A stretch of 64,000 nt of DNA from Pyronema omphalodes. Its lineage: Eukaryota > Ascomycota > Pezizomycetes > Pezizales > Pyronemataceae. Numbering within the stretch: the stretch's first letter is position 1; every line of letters starts with the position of its first letter. The DNA is taken from positions 1-64,000 of the forward strand of contig JAJJXM010000024.1 of the NCBI GenBank assembly GCA_024516155.1. Reading direction: 5' to 3'. Below the pieces are notes generated by a model that was not told where the DNA came from, made no database searches, and was given only the letters and a program-made list of their open reading frames with translations. The position numbers were made by a program, and so were the translations under genes. Below are positions 10,991 through 21,515 of the stretch, piece by piece.

Positions 10991-12636
10991 TTGTCTTGGC
11001 AACAGTCATCCCCTTCACCACCGAAAACTTTACAAGTCGAACCCCAAAACAGGATATCTATGACCCCAGAGGAGAAAGCTGCTTCACAAGATCTTATCTC
11101 TTTTGCTAATTCCGTGATAATCTGGCAGTGTAGAATACTCTAGGGACTATCTAATTTCGGTGTTCGCCAGTCGATAAGGGATGCACACGAGACGAGACGA
11201 GACAAGACCGCCATTGGGCTCGAGACGTATTTCAGTCTCGTAAGTCTCGAGACTTTAGGCCAGAAAAAATATTTCATAAAACTACAAGTGAAGCAACAAT
11301 TCTGCAGTATATTATCTGCTCCAATACTCATGCCCTTCATCCGCAAATACCTCCTAATCCTCAGACTACAATAGTTCATTCTAGCTCTTGATGAGTAACA
11401 CGTACTGCCGAAGAAGGTCGAGCTTATCTCGAGCTTTTGAAAAACAAGTCTCCAGACGTCTCGTCTCGTGGAAATCTAGTCTAGTCGGCCTTGAGACTGA
11501 ATCTCGAACTCTTGTTCGAGCTGCTCGTCTCGTGTGCATCCCTATCGTCGATACTACTTTGCGGCGATATGTGCTGGCATGGGTACCTACTTTCCATGCA
11601 ATATTGGAAACGATGCACCATCTAATACAAGAACCTGCTATCAAAATACTGCTTTATTCAAATAACAATACCTGTAACGAGGCAAAATAACAGTAGCAAA
11701 AGAAAGCTATCCGAGTTTTTTTCCATTCAAAGACCGAGAAAAACTATCGAAATATAGGGCTGGGTGTTAAGCCGTTGCATCACTTTCGTAGAAGTATTTT
11801 CAGATTGATAACGGATATCACGATGACAATATTACCTTATGCTCACACGCCTGACGGTGGAACAGGAGAGGTATCGCATTATTTCTGGGCAGTTTAACTT
11901 TCATAATATCAAATTATCAATTACTATGCATAGCGTGGACATGTTCGGTTGTTGTGCACAACCTTTTTCCAATTTTAAACCCGATTCCGGATAAACTACA
12001 TTAATTACATCTTCATCAGAGCTATACTCATCGAGATCTACTTCTGTTCGTAGTACCCCCGTTGGTGATTATGAAAGCGGTAATGAAAGCCAGAGAACCA
12101 ATGCTACATGTAACTCCCGCCATAACTTTGCGATTACCGACGAGTATGACGGATGAATAAGTAAAGTAATGACCACACCAGTACCACAGTAACATGCAAG
12201 GTGAACATCTTTGGCTTTCTGAGCCGACATATTCATGAAGGCCTTCTAGCTGAACAGAAATCATCTACCATCACTCGAAGGGTGGTGATCGGGAATATGC
12301 TCGCGATTTTTCCAAGAGATTACCAGGATGCTACATACCTCGAATACGTGTCCAATGCCACATGCTGGATAGTCGTATAACTCTCAATAATTGGGCGAGG
12401 TCGCCGACTTGGAAATTGTAATATAAACCGCCACCGTAGTGTACATTGTGTAGTGCCGCGCGCTTGAACTACTGCGCTACATAGCGCTAGTCCGGCGGTA
12501 AAGTTAGGAACGAACGAGGTACCAAGGGGGGGGAACCTCCGATCACCGAGGATTGCAATTTCAAGACTATTTTTGAACTCTATGCAGACTTTGCTATGTA
12601 GTATACGCCAATCTTCGAGTCTCACCACCGCGAAAT
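10991..12636. other. Spacer between NLR copies
   Basis: Apart from the inverted-repeat element at 11178-11542, no gene is supported. Minus-strand ORFs at 12028-12264 and 12320-12655 have no domain or splice context. The region separates the 5' flank of NLR unit 1 from the 3' flank of unit 2. Confidence 0.4.
11178..11542. mobile_element. Small inverted-repeat (MITE-like) element, 365 bp
   Basis: The ends are GGGATGCACACGAGACGAG (from 11178) and its exact reverse complement ending at 11542. Inside each end lie further GTCTCGAGAC-type repeats in both orientations. The flanks read GTCGATAA before and TATCGTCGATA after. They share GTCGATA but not in the position of a clean direct duplication, so the target duplication is unclear. 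There is no ORF. Confidence 0.6.
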
Positions 12637-13043
12637 TTATCCTGGCGCTCACCACACACGTAGCCCGGATTCAAAATTAACAATGACTACAGTTCCCGCC
12701 CGTTTTGCCGCAGGCCGTATCATTACCCACCCCTTACAAACTCCACGACATCTATTACTACTGATATAATTCTCGAGATGCATGCCGAAATAAACTACAT
12801 GTGATATGAGATTTCGAAGTCCGTCATAGCGCACTCTCCGTACATATCAAACCTTGCGTCCTAATCCTCCATACCCCCCCTCCCCCCCCTCCCCTCACGT
12901 CACATAACTCAATTTGATTTAAAAGCACTGTACTTCATGTCACATCTTGAAAAATATCTTTAAAGCCGCCTGATCATCTAGAGAGAATAATGTTACAATC
13001 TTCGTAATAAAGGCTGATGAGGTAGGGAAAATAATATCTTACA

Positions 13044-14750
13044 TTAAACAGCTCCATGTGCTCGTAGACGTTCTTGGACATCATGAAGATCACAATCTAT
13101 GGCCATTGATAGTGCGGTTGAGCCGTCATTTGCTTTTGAATTGACATCAACGTCCCGTTGACATAAAAGGGCCTCCAAAATATCCAAATTATGGTAGTCT
13201 GTCGGTTCATCGCAGGACTCGGGGTCGTAAAGCGACCATATCAGAGGGGTTCGACCATATATTGCGTCTATGGTATTGATGTCGGCTGAGCTTTCCAATA
13301 AGAGATTTATTAATTCCAATCGGTGGTGTTGAGCAGCGAGAGACAGTGGTGTTCTTCCGCCATTATCCCTCGTATCCACTGTGGACCCATGCTCTAGAAG
13401 TATCTTGGCGACCCCCAAATGACCTTCGCGGGCTGCTAACGACAACGGCGTGAGTCCCTGACTATTACCCATGTTCGCGTCAAACCCCTTCTTTCTTAAT
13501 GAGCAACTTGACAATCTCAATATGACCCCTTCGGCTGCCAATGACAATGGCGCGGGTCCCCGAGTGCTCACATTATTCACGTCAATACCATTTTTCTGCA
13601 AGAGCACCCTGACTATCTCTGTATGTCCTCCTCCAGCTGCTAATGACAACGGCGTTGATCCCCGCTTGTTGGGCTTATCGACGTCGACACCGCCTTCCTG
13701 CAAGAGTATTTCGACTATATCCCTATGACCTTCGCTAGCCGCTGATAACAACGGTGTGTATCCCCGACTGTCTACCTTATTTATGTCAATCCCATCTTCC
13801 TTCAAGAGCATCTTCACAACATCAGAATGACCCTCGCTAGCTGCCAATGACAGCGGTGTTTGTCCACCACGACTAGCCTTATTCACGTCAACACCGCCTT
13901 TCTGCAACAGCGTCTTCACTACCTCCGGATGACCTTCTCTAGCTGCTAATGACAATGGCGTAAAACCATCGCTATTGGTCTGATTCACGTCAACAGCATC
14001 TTCTTCAAGAGGAACTTTACCGTCTCCGTATGACCTTTCATAGCAGCTAATAACAACGCCATACAACAATCTGCAGTATCAATCTGCACGTTACCACTGT
14101 AACAAGGATCCCATATTATTTCAACCAACGACTGATAGCCTGCGACAGCAACAAGTGTTAAGGGGCAGTTTTTCCAATCATCTTTTGCATTTATATCTTC
14201 TTTCACGGAATCGAGGACTCGACGAAATAGCTCTGGTACTCCAGTAGAAGCGGCAATATGGAGAGGAAAGCTTTCGGTAGCTGATTCCAGATTCGTGCCT
14301 TGTGGATCAAAAAACGATCCAGTTGTGTATTGGGCTCCTTAAGGAAGTAGTTGAAATCTTGTAAACGGGATGTCAAGAATTTCTTCAAAGCCGGTTGTGA
14401 TGTGTATTTTTTTCCATTAGTAGAGTAAAAGCGATATCTTCGACTGCGGGGTTTGCGTGTTTTACACTCCGTAAATGATAATCCATCCCAATATAGCATA
14501 GTGGAGTAAGGGATACCGATCAAGAATCTCCTCGCCTATGGTATTGAGTTCCTGACTGAGGTGATCGAAGGCCAGATACTTCATACATATTGAGGAGATT
14601 TCACTATGACCTTTCTTAAATAAAAGGCCTTCGTCGTACTGCTCTTGAAAGTAATCCTGAAGGGACTTGTGAACCAGCCGGATAGTTGAAGAGGATTCAT
14701 CAACTATCACTAACCCGAGGCATGAGTCAAGTTATAAACTGCAGCTCCAC
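13044..14750 (-). pseudogene. NLR copy 2, 3' part: winged helix end and ankyrin repeats
   Basis: This is the continuation of exon 4 of copy 2 after the LINE. It begins at the insertion point (TAAATTGTCC at 14751 belongs to both halves), passes through IVDESSSTIRLVHKSLQDYF, matching copy 1, and ends with about ten ankyrin repeats of 33 residues (PLSLAAREGH, VVKMLL, GVDVNK) and a stop at 13044. Indels break the frame near 14725 (+1), 14483 (-1) and 14010 (-1). Between about 13530 and 13480 a -1 and a +1 cancel, so about 15 residues of one repeat are read out of frame. The repeats are much more alike within this gene than usual for old ankyrin arrays. Confidence 0.85.
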
Positions 14751-14766
14751 TAAATTGTCCCAATGA
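14751..14766. repeat. Left target-site duplication of the LINE (16 bp)
   Basis: TAAATTGTCCCAATGA, repeated exactly at 21500-21515. In the NLR this sequence occurs once, so the copies bracket the insertion. Confidence 0.95.
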
Positions 14767-15132
14767 GTTGGTTACTGTTTCGTTACTCCTGGGACTAGAT
14801 ACTCGGTACATACTACATACATACAGGAACGACACACGCGCATCTTCGACACCTCGAGTTCGACCCCCCCCCCAGCTATCGCCACAACAACGCGGAAATC
14901 CATCGATTTTCGTGTGAAATCGTCATCAGCGACGTCAAATTACCTAGCTGTAGCATCTACAGACCAGGCCCCCTCTTTTTCGTCGTGCGAACGGTGAAGA
15001 CAGAGAATTCGGGCCCTGAAGGTGCACTCGGCTACGACCTCCATCAACCCCCATCATCAACCACATCCTCCGCAATCGAACTCTACCTCTTCTCCCGATC
15101 AAATCATCCTAATCAACCTGTCTCCAACCTCA

Positions 15133-16858
15133 ATGGCAACTCGCGCGTCTGCTGCGAGGAAGAAAACCCCTCCCGCCCGACAAACCTCCCCTCCCCACGC
15201 TCGGCCTAGCAAACACGCCTAGAGCAGAGCCTCATGATGGAACCGACCCCGCCGACACGATGAACTTGGACTCTGACCTCAGTGAACTCGACGAACCACC
15301 TCCCCAACTCCCTCCCCCATACGTCGTACATCCACCCCCGAACCCACCCCCGCGCAACCGCGCCCCCCACCCGTTACGTCACCCCGCACACAACACACGA
15401 TCCGAGTCCGGGATACCTTTCCACAGGCAACCGTACCCCTTAAACGCGGCGCCCCATCCACTACGACGCATCCTCCGAATCCGCCCTGGTCTACGAAACG
15501 GGCATTCAAGAAGCCCTGCGCACAGCTCAATCCACCTCCAGGGCCGAAACAATGACCCTCCCGATCCACCTCGCTGAACGTCTCCTTTCGGCAGTGGCAA
15601 ACATACGCCGACACCGCCAGAGAAACCGACAGACACACAAACGACAGGATCATGAAGGCTTTCAGAATCATGGACAGAGACCGAGCCATCATGCGCGAAA
15701 CCCAAGACATGCTGCGCACTCTGGTCCCCAACTACAAACCTTCCCAACGCATTGAAACATCCCCCATCCCCAATCCCCCCTCTGACGCACAAACCACTGC
15801 CCTTATAAACTACTGGAAAACCCGCTGCTTTGCAGCCGAGGACGCCCTCACCAAAAACAACATTCCCCTTCCCCCCTCCCCCGCCTTTCCCCCCAGTGAA
15901 CCCAACGCAGCCTGGTCCGAACCGGACGTCCCAGGTAGGCTATTCGGACAGAAAGCCCGCGACCCCCCCCACAAAACAAACCCCACCCCCGCCCCCCCCC
16001 CAAGAATCCCACACCCACCCCAAAAAAGCAAACCCTACCCCACAAAACAACCGCCCAGTGACTGTTATCCTCCCATGTCCTGATCCAGAAACTTGACGGA
16101 CGACGCAAAGGTCCAAGTAGGTAACATGGTTAATAGGGCTCTCCGAGAGGCAGAGGCACCCAATACCATCGCCGTAGTGACCGTGAGGAAAAACGCTGGA
16201 GGCAACCTGCTCCTTACGTTCCCCGCAGACACAACCGAGACCGAGGTCTCCCAATTCCTGCCAGTCATGAAAGACGCCGCACAGGCAGTCCACATGACCC
16301 TCAAAGACCCCCAAATCGCCGAAAAATGGCACAAACTCACCGTACATAGCATCCCGCTAGACGTGTACCCAGACACCCCGGAAGGTATGACAGCCCTCCA
16401 AAATGAAATCGAACGCAATAACGCGGTTTCGCTTGACACAAACCCCCCCGCTACATAACCCATCCCGATAAGCGAGTTGGTAAGACCGCTTCTAGCATCA
16501 TGATTGCCCTAAAGACGGCAGAAGATGCGCGCATGCTCAAGCGCAAAGAAGGTTATTATCCGCTATGAACCGCGCAAAGTCACGGATTATCACTCGTCAC
16601 GTTCCACGGACCAGTGCCGTAGGTGCCTCCACTTCGGACACCACCACGCCCTCTGCCCCAAAACCTCCGACCCCCATCTGTGCAATCTGTACAGCTAACC
16701 ACCCCACCGAACTCCACCTTTGCCCGAATGCCCCCCACAGAAAAGGCAACCATGCCATCACATTCCCCCCCCCGTTGTGCAAACTGCGCAAAAGATCCCA
16801 ATGCTGACGCAACCACCCAGCATTTCACCCCAAATGCCCAATGCGCATTGCGGTAGTA
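15133..16858 (+). pseudogene. LINE ORF1 (gag-like, zinc knuckles), frameshifted
   Basis: The start is taken as ATG 15133 (MATRASAARKKTP) after a TCAATGG context; the exact start is uncertain. Coding sequence is spread over all three frames. The longest clean piece is 16093-16458, 121 residues, with a gag-like segment (NTIAVVTVRKNAGGNLLLTF) of the kind seen in Tad ORF1 proteins. It is followed by a CX2CX4HX4C knuckle (CRRCLHFGHHHALC, about 16612-16660) and two more Cys/His clusters (CAICTANH and CANCAKDP). ORF1 proteins bind the element RNA. At least four frame changes are needed to read the whole. Confidence 0.75.
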
Positions 16859-16932
16859 AAGGCAGCTTGGGACAAAACTCGTTTCCCTCGCTCGAACCCC
16901 GAAGACACCCCCCGATAACACTATCATGACTG

Positions 16933-19900
16933 ATGCATAAACAGACACAGTCGGCAGCAACCATTCATGTCATATCACACAACATGAACAGAAGCACCAA
17001 CGCTCTGAATACGCTCCTGAACACCGCCGGAGCAAGAGCAGACATTATCCTGCTGCAAGAAACAAACATCAAGAACCCGACATTCGTTACCTCCCATCCC
17101 AACTTCCTAACACTCATTCCCCCCTCCCCCCATGGCGCAACGATAAGAACGGCAGCCTATGTCTCTCGTTTAAACCCTTTCCTACAAGTTACCCCCCGCC
17201 CCGATATCTGCTCTGACCCTGACATGCAGATACTCGAAGTCCAAACCCCCCTCATTCCCCCTTTCTACCTCATTAACATATACAATGAATGGGACTCCAG
17301 AACACGCCTATTCACAATCCCCGCTCGCTGAACCCCCTCCAACTACCCAGCCGGTGTATCCTAACGGGTGACATGAACGCCCACCATCCTCTCTGGAACA
17401 GCCATTACAAACATACGGCTCGTGCGGAGGAACTCGTACGCCTAATAGAGGAAGAAGGATGGTGCCTGGCGAACACCCCGGACACACCCACATACTACTA
17501 CAAGACAGGACGAGGATCCTCGTCCTAGACCTCACACTGTCATCGCCCGCCATGGCAAACGCAGTTCAAAATTGGTGCATAGACGACGAAGCAGCGACGG
17601 GTTCGGACCACGAGGTCATCAGATTTCAAATCCGATCCCAACACCCGGATATCGAGTACGTCGACCAGCAACCACGCTTGAACTGGAAGCGCACCAACTG
17701 GGACGAATTCTCCAGCGCACTCCTCCAACTTACGGCAGAGCTCTCCCCGACATGGCACTCCTACAAGTCCAACCCAACGAAAACGAACCTGGATGAGTGG
17801 GCAGCCTCGATCCAAAAAGCCATCGTCAAGCCGCACGAACAGCAACCCCTCTCGTCCAGCATTCCCCCCGAGCAAAACGATGGTGGACTCAAGAGCTGAA
17901 AGACACGAAGACGGCGATGTCTCAGGCTAGAAAGAGGTGGAAACTCTACAGATCCGAGGACGCTCTGAACGCCTATCGCAGCTTTAGAAACGCCCACTAC
18001 AGAGCTGTACGACACGCCAAAGACAAGCTCTGGAAAGAATACTTGTCCCAGGCAGAGGGTCAAGACATGGGCGCTTTTAGATATACTAATCCCCGAAAAA
18101 CACAACTAACCCCCCCCATCACCAAACAGAAAATGGCGTCACTACAACCCATACCGACTTCTCTGGTAAAGTGACAGCCTTCCAAGCTCTCTTCCCCCCC
18201 CCCCCCATCCGCCCCAATTAACCCCCCCGCTAACAACAAAACCCCCCTCCCCTGGACCACGTTCACGAAAAGGAAGTTGCCCTCGCCATCTCGTCCTCAT
18301 CACCTAAGAAAGCCCCGGGACCAGATGGGATAACGTTCCTGTGCCTTCGACGAACGATGGACGTCATCCCTAAAGAACTAACTGCTTTGTATGCCACGTT
18401 AGGGGAAATAGGTTACCAGCCGAAATGCTGGAGGGAAGCTACCACGGTAGTTATTCCCAAACCTAACAAACCCGACTACAGCTCCATCAAAGCCTACCGA
18501 CCCATAGCGCTCCTAAATTGCATGGGAAAAGTATTAGAAAAATTGATGGCCTCCAGACTTAGCCAAATCGCCGAAACACAGGACCTATTGCACGACGATC
18601 AAATCGGAGGGCGCCCGAAACGATCAGCCATAGACGCAGCTATGGCGCTGACCCACGATATCGAAAACCACATGCGACAAAAATTAATAACATCAACCCT
18701 TTTTCTTGACGTCCGCGGGGCCTTCGATAACGTCTCAGCGACGAGACTAACGGCAACCATGCGCAATCTGGGATGCCCGACGCCGGTGGTCCGCTGGTGT
18801 GAATCGTTCCTCAACGACAGAACGACAGCCCTCTCCTTTGATGGGAAAACAGACATTCAAAGACCGACTCGCACATGGTATCCCCCAGGGCTCCCCCGCC
18901 TCTCCCGATCCTCTTCCTAATCTACCTTCGCCCACTCTTCGACGCCCTCAACCGCCACAACCCCTCCTTATGGACCCCCAGTTACATCGATGATGTAGCG
19001 ATAGTATGTCATGGCCGATCACGCGAGACGAACGCCCGCACCCTTGAAGCAGCAGCAAAAGTCGCTTTTCGGTGGGCGCACAACAATGCGGTGGCGTTTG
19101 ATGACTCGAAGTCGGAAATGCTGCACTTCCACCGGCACAGAAAGACGACATCAATGACTCGATCTGTGTGACACTACCAAACGGAACTCGAGTCTCCCCG
19201 GGAACACCCAACGGCAAGAAGGACGTAGTCCGCTGGATCGGAATCTTCTTCGATAGAAAACTGTCCTTCAAACATCACGTAGAAACAAGACTAATGCATG
19301 CCTCTAGGACCTTCAATGCCCTCCGCAGCCTCGCTCGGCACGAAACTGGCTTGTCACCTGCGGCGGTACGCACTCTTTACCGCTCCTGTGTCCTATCGAG
19401 AGCCGACTTTGGTGCAGAAATCTGGTGGTCCGGTCAGAAATCATTCGAACGGAAACTACAGCTACAACAAAACAAAGCCATACGACGCATACTCAACGCC
19501 TTCCCCTCAACTCCCATCCCCGCCCTACATAACGAAGCTGCACTCCCACCAGTGTCAGTACGCCTAAATCACAAACAACGAAAATATGCCCTGAGGCTCC
19601 TATCCCCTACCCCCCTCCCACCCCGTCGTCTCACGCTGCCCCTCCCTCCTACCCCATCCAAACCATTTCCACAACGCCATACAGTCCCCAGGTGAGTACG
19701 ATTGCGACTGGTCCTCCGAATCACGTCCAATCACTCGCCTAACACTCGGTGATCTCCTCCCTCCGACATTGGATACGGCCGACAACTACCATAGAAGACA
19801 CGGCCCGGCCAACCCAACTCCATGGAAGGAACCTCCGATGACGAGACACCTCCCCGCCCAATCGAAAGACGCCGCCGAGACAGAACACTACATCCTACTA

Positions 19901-20920
19901 CACCGTCTACGAAGCTCTCCCAATACCATCATAGCATACACCGACGGATCGAAACTCGACGACTCGGTCGGTGCGGGCTTCTACGTATCCCACGGCTTCA
20001 ACACCAACATCCGAAAGTCAATCCCAATGGGTACAACCAGTGAAGTCTTTGATGCGGAACTCAAAGCCATCGAAGAATGCATTCACACTTGTTCATCCCA
20101 CATCCGCCGCGAACGCTTGCAATACCGCGAACTCCACCTCTTTACGGACAATCAGGCCGCCATCATCAGAGCCACCAGACTCTCCCCAGGCCCTGGCCAA
20201 GAGACCGCGATCGCCATCCACAACCTCGCTCACACCCTCCTCCAACGAACGGGCACATCTATCCACCTTCACTGGGTGCCCGGACACACCAATATCATCG
20301 GAAATGAAGAGGCGGACCAACTCGCGAAATTAGCTACCTCTGCCACCCCAGCACGCCCTCCCCCAACATCATTATCGTGGATTCGTCGACAGGTTAAAGA
20401 AGCGCTCGCGAAAGACTGGAAGAACTGGTACGAACGAAGCCCCAAAATATAAGACGTACGATGCACCGCATAAAAAATCACTCGACACGGCGTACACCAC
20501 GGCCCCCGAGGAAAATATCCACAGCCATCCTTGGCCTCCGTACAGGACACGGATATTTCCTGGACTGTTTGGCACACCCCCCTTCACCTACCTACCCCCT
20601 CACGCGCATGCCCATGTCCCCTACATCCCCCTCAAACCCCCAAACACCTACTCTTATCATGCCCCCTCTTTACCCAACACCGCATACGCCTCCGAAGGGA
20701 GTTGAAACTACCCCGACACCGACAACTCAATCTACGCATCATCCTGCACACGAAAACCGGCATCACGGCTCTGATTACCATGATTTCTGACACCAAGGTC
20801 GCCACCTCAGAGTGGGCACACACGGTACTGAGTAAGTCCCCCGGAGAGCCTAACAGACAAGACAGACGAACCGAGACGACAGGCTGGGGAACATTGTTGG
20901 ACCCAGACGAGGAACATTAG
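16933..20920 (+). pseudogene. LINE ORF2 (endonuclease, reverse transcriptase, RNase H), frameshifted
   Basis: In order: EEP endonuclease from ATG 16933 (LLQETN, GDMNAHHPLW at about 17370, SDHEVIRF at about 17605); RT with KAPGPDGI (about 18310), YRPIALLNCMGK, LFLDVRGAFDNVS, GIPQGSP (about 18870) and the YIDD catalytic motif (about 18985); RNase H at 19769-20452 with YTDGS, DAELKAIEE, FTDNQAAI and GNEEADQLAK, which gives the full DEDD catalytic set; and a C-terminal Cys/His cluster (CPCPLH, LSCP). The frame changes near 17330, 17520, 17850, 18180, 18880, 19165 and 19700 or so. The catalytic residues are intact but the polypeptide is not continuous. Confidence 0.85.
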
Positions 20921-20921
20921 G

Positions 20922-20954
<33 letters not shown>

Positions 20955-20989
20955 TAAGAATAATAAAAATGTATATAGTGAACGGAGTG

Positions 20990-21210
20990 GCGAGAGAAGG
21001 ATGGAAGTGAGGAGAAGGAAAAGGAGAGGGAAGGAGGCGGAAGAGAGGAGGAAGGGAAGAAGTCCGGAGGAGGAGAGGAAGAGGGAGAGGCAGCGGAGAA
21101 AGGAGGACGGAGACAGAGAGGGAGGCATAGAGAGGAAAGGAGAGAGAGATGGTATTGGGGAAGAGGAAGGAGAAAGAAGAAGGAGTAAAAAAAAAAAAAA
21201 AAAATAATAA
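20990..21210 (+). repeat. Purine-rich tract in LINE 3' region
   Basis: More than 200 nt almost entirely G and A on the element's sense strand (GGAGAAGGAAAAGGAGAGGG and similar), bounded by A-runs at 20922-20949 and 21187-21204. It codes for nothing recognisable and creates a long pyrimidine ORF on the other strand. Confidence 0.8.
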
Positions 21211-21462
21211 AAAAGGGGACGTCAACGGGGAAGGGAGGAGGAACAACAGTCACCGGGAAGGGTGACTGAAGAGCGAACAGGGCTCCGGGACACACCGACG
21301 AGACGAGCAGAAATGGAGAAAGAGTGAAGAGGGGGACTACAACCCGATCAAGATAGACCGCTCCGGGGCGTTCCCGGTAACTCCTGAGGTCACTCTCAGG
21401 AGTTAGCAATGTATATACTAGTTAGTCTCCGCCATAACCTTAGGGTTAGATGCGTGTATGAA

Positions 21463-21499
<37 letters not shown>

Positions 21500-21501
<2 letters not shown>

Positions 21502-21515
21502 AATTGTCCCAATGA
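21500..21515. repeat. Right target-site duplication of the LINE (16 bp)
   Basis: TAAATTGTCCCAATGA, identical to 14751-14766, directly after the poly(A). Confidence 0.95.

Larger units (their letters stand above)
14767..21499 (+). mobile_element. Near full-length LINE (Tad/I-type, EEP + RT + RNase H), degenerate
   Basis: A 6733-bp non-LTR retrotransposon in the opposite orientation to the interrupted NLR. It has a 5' region, ORF1 with zinc knuckles, and ORF2 with apurinic-type endonuclease, reverse transcriptase and RNase H. The 3' region contains an A-tract at 20922-20949, a long purine-rich stretch at about 20990-21210 with another A-tract at 21187-21204, and a terminal poly(A) at 21467-21499. 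A 16-bp target duplication flanks it. Domain order and the RNase H domain fit Tad1/I-group LINEs of fungi. Both ORFs change frame many times, often near C-runs, so it is unlikely to be active as read. Confidence 0.95.

Noticed and set aside
10765..11109. Plus-strand ORF just upstream of NLR copy 1, similar to one upstream of copy 2
   Set aside because: The similarity reflects the duplicated 5' flank; the frames are not conserved along their length and carry no motif.
12320..12655. 111-codon minus-strand ORF downstream of NLR unit 2
   Set aside because: Its start lies in the duplicated 3' flank and the rest has no domain or counterpart in unit 1.
20807..21409. 200-codon minus-strand ORF rich in Ser, Pro and Phe
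   Set aside because: It is the antisense of the LINE's purine-rich 3' region; composition is explained by the repeat.
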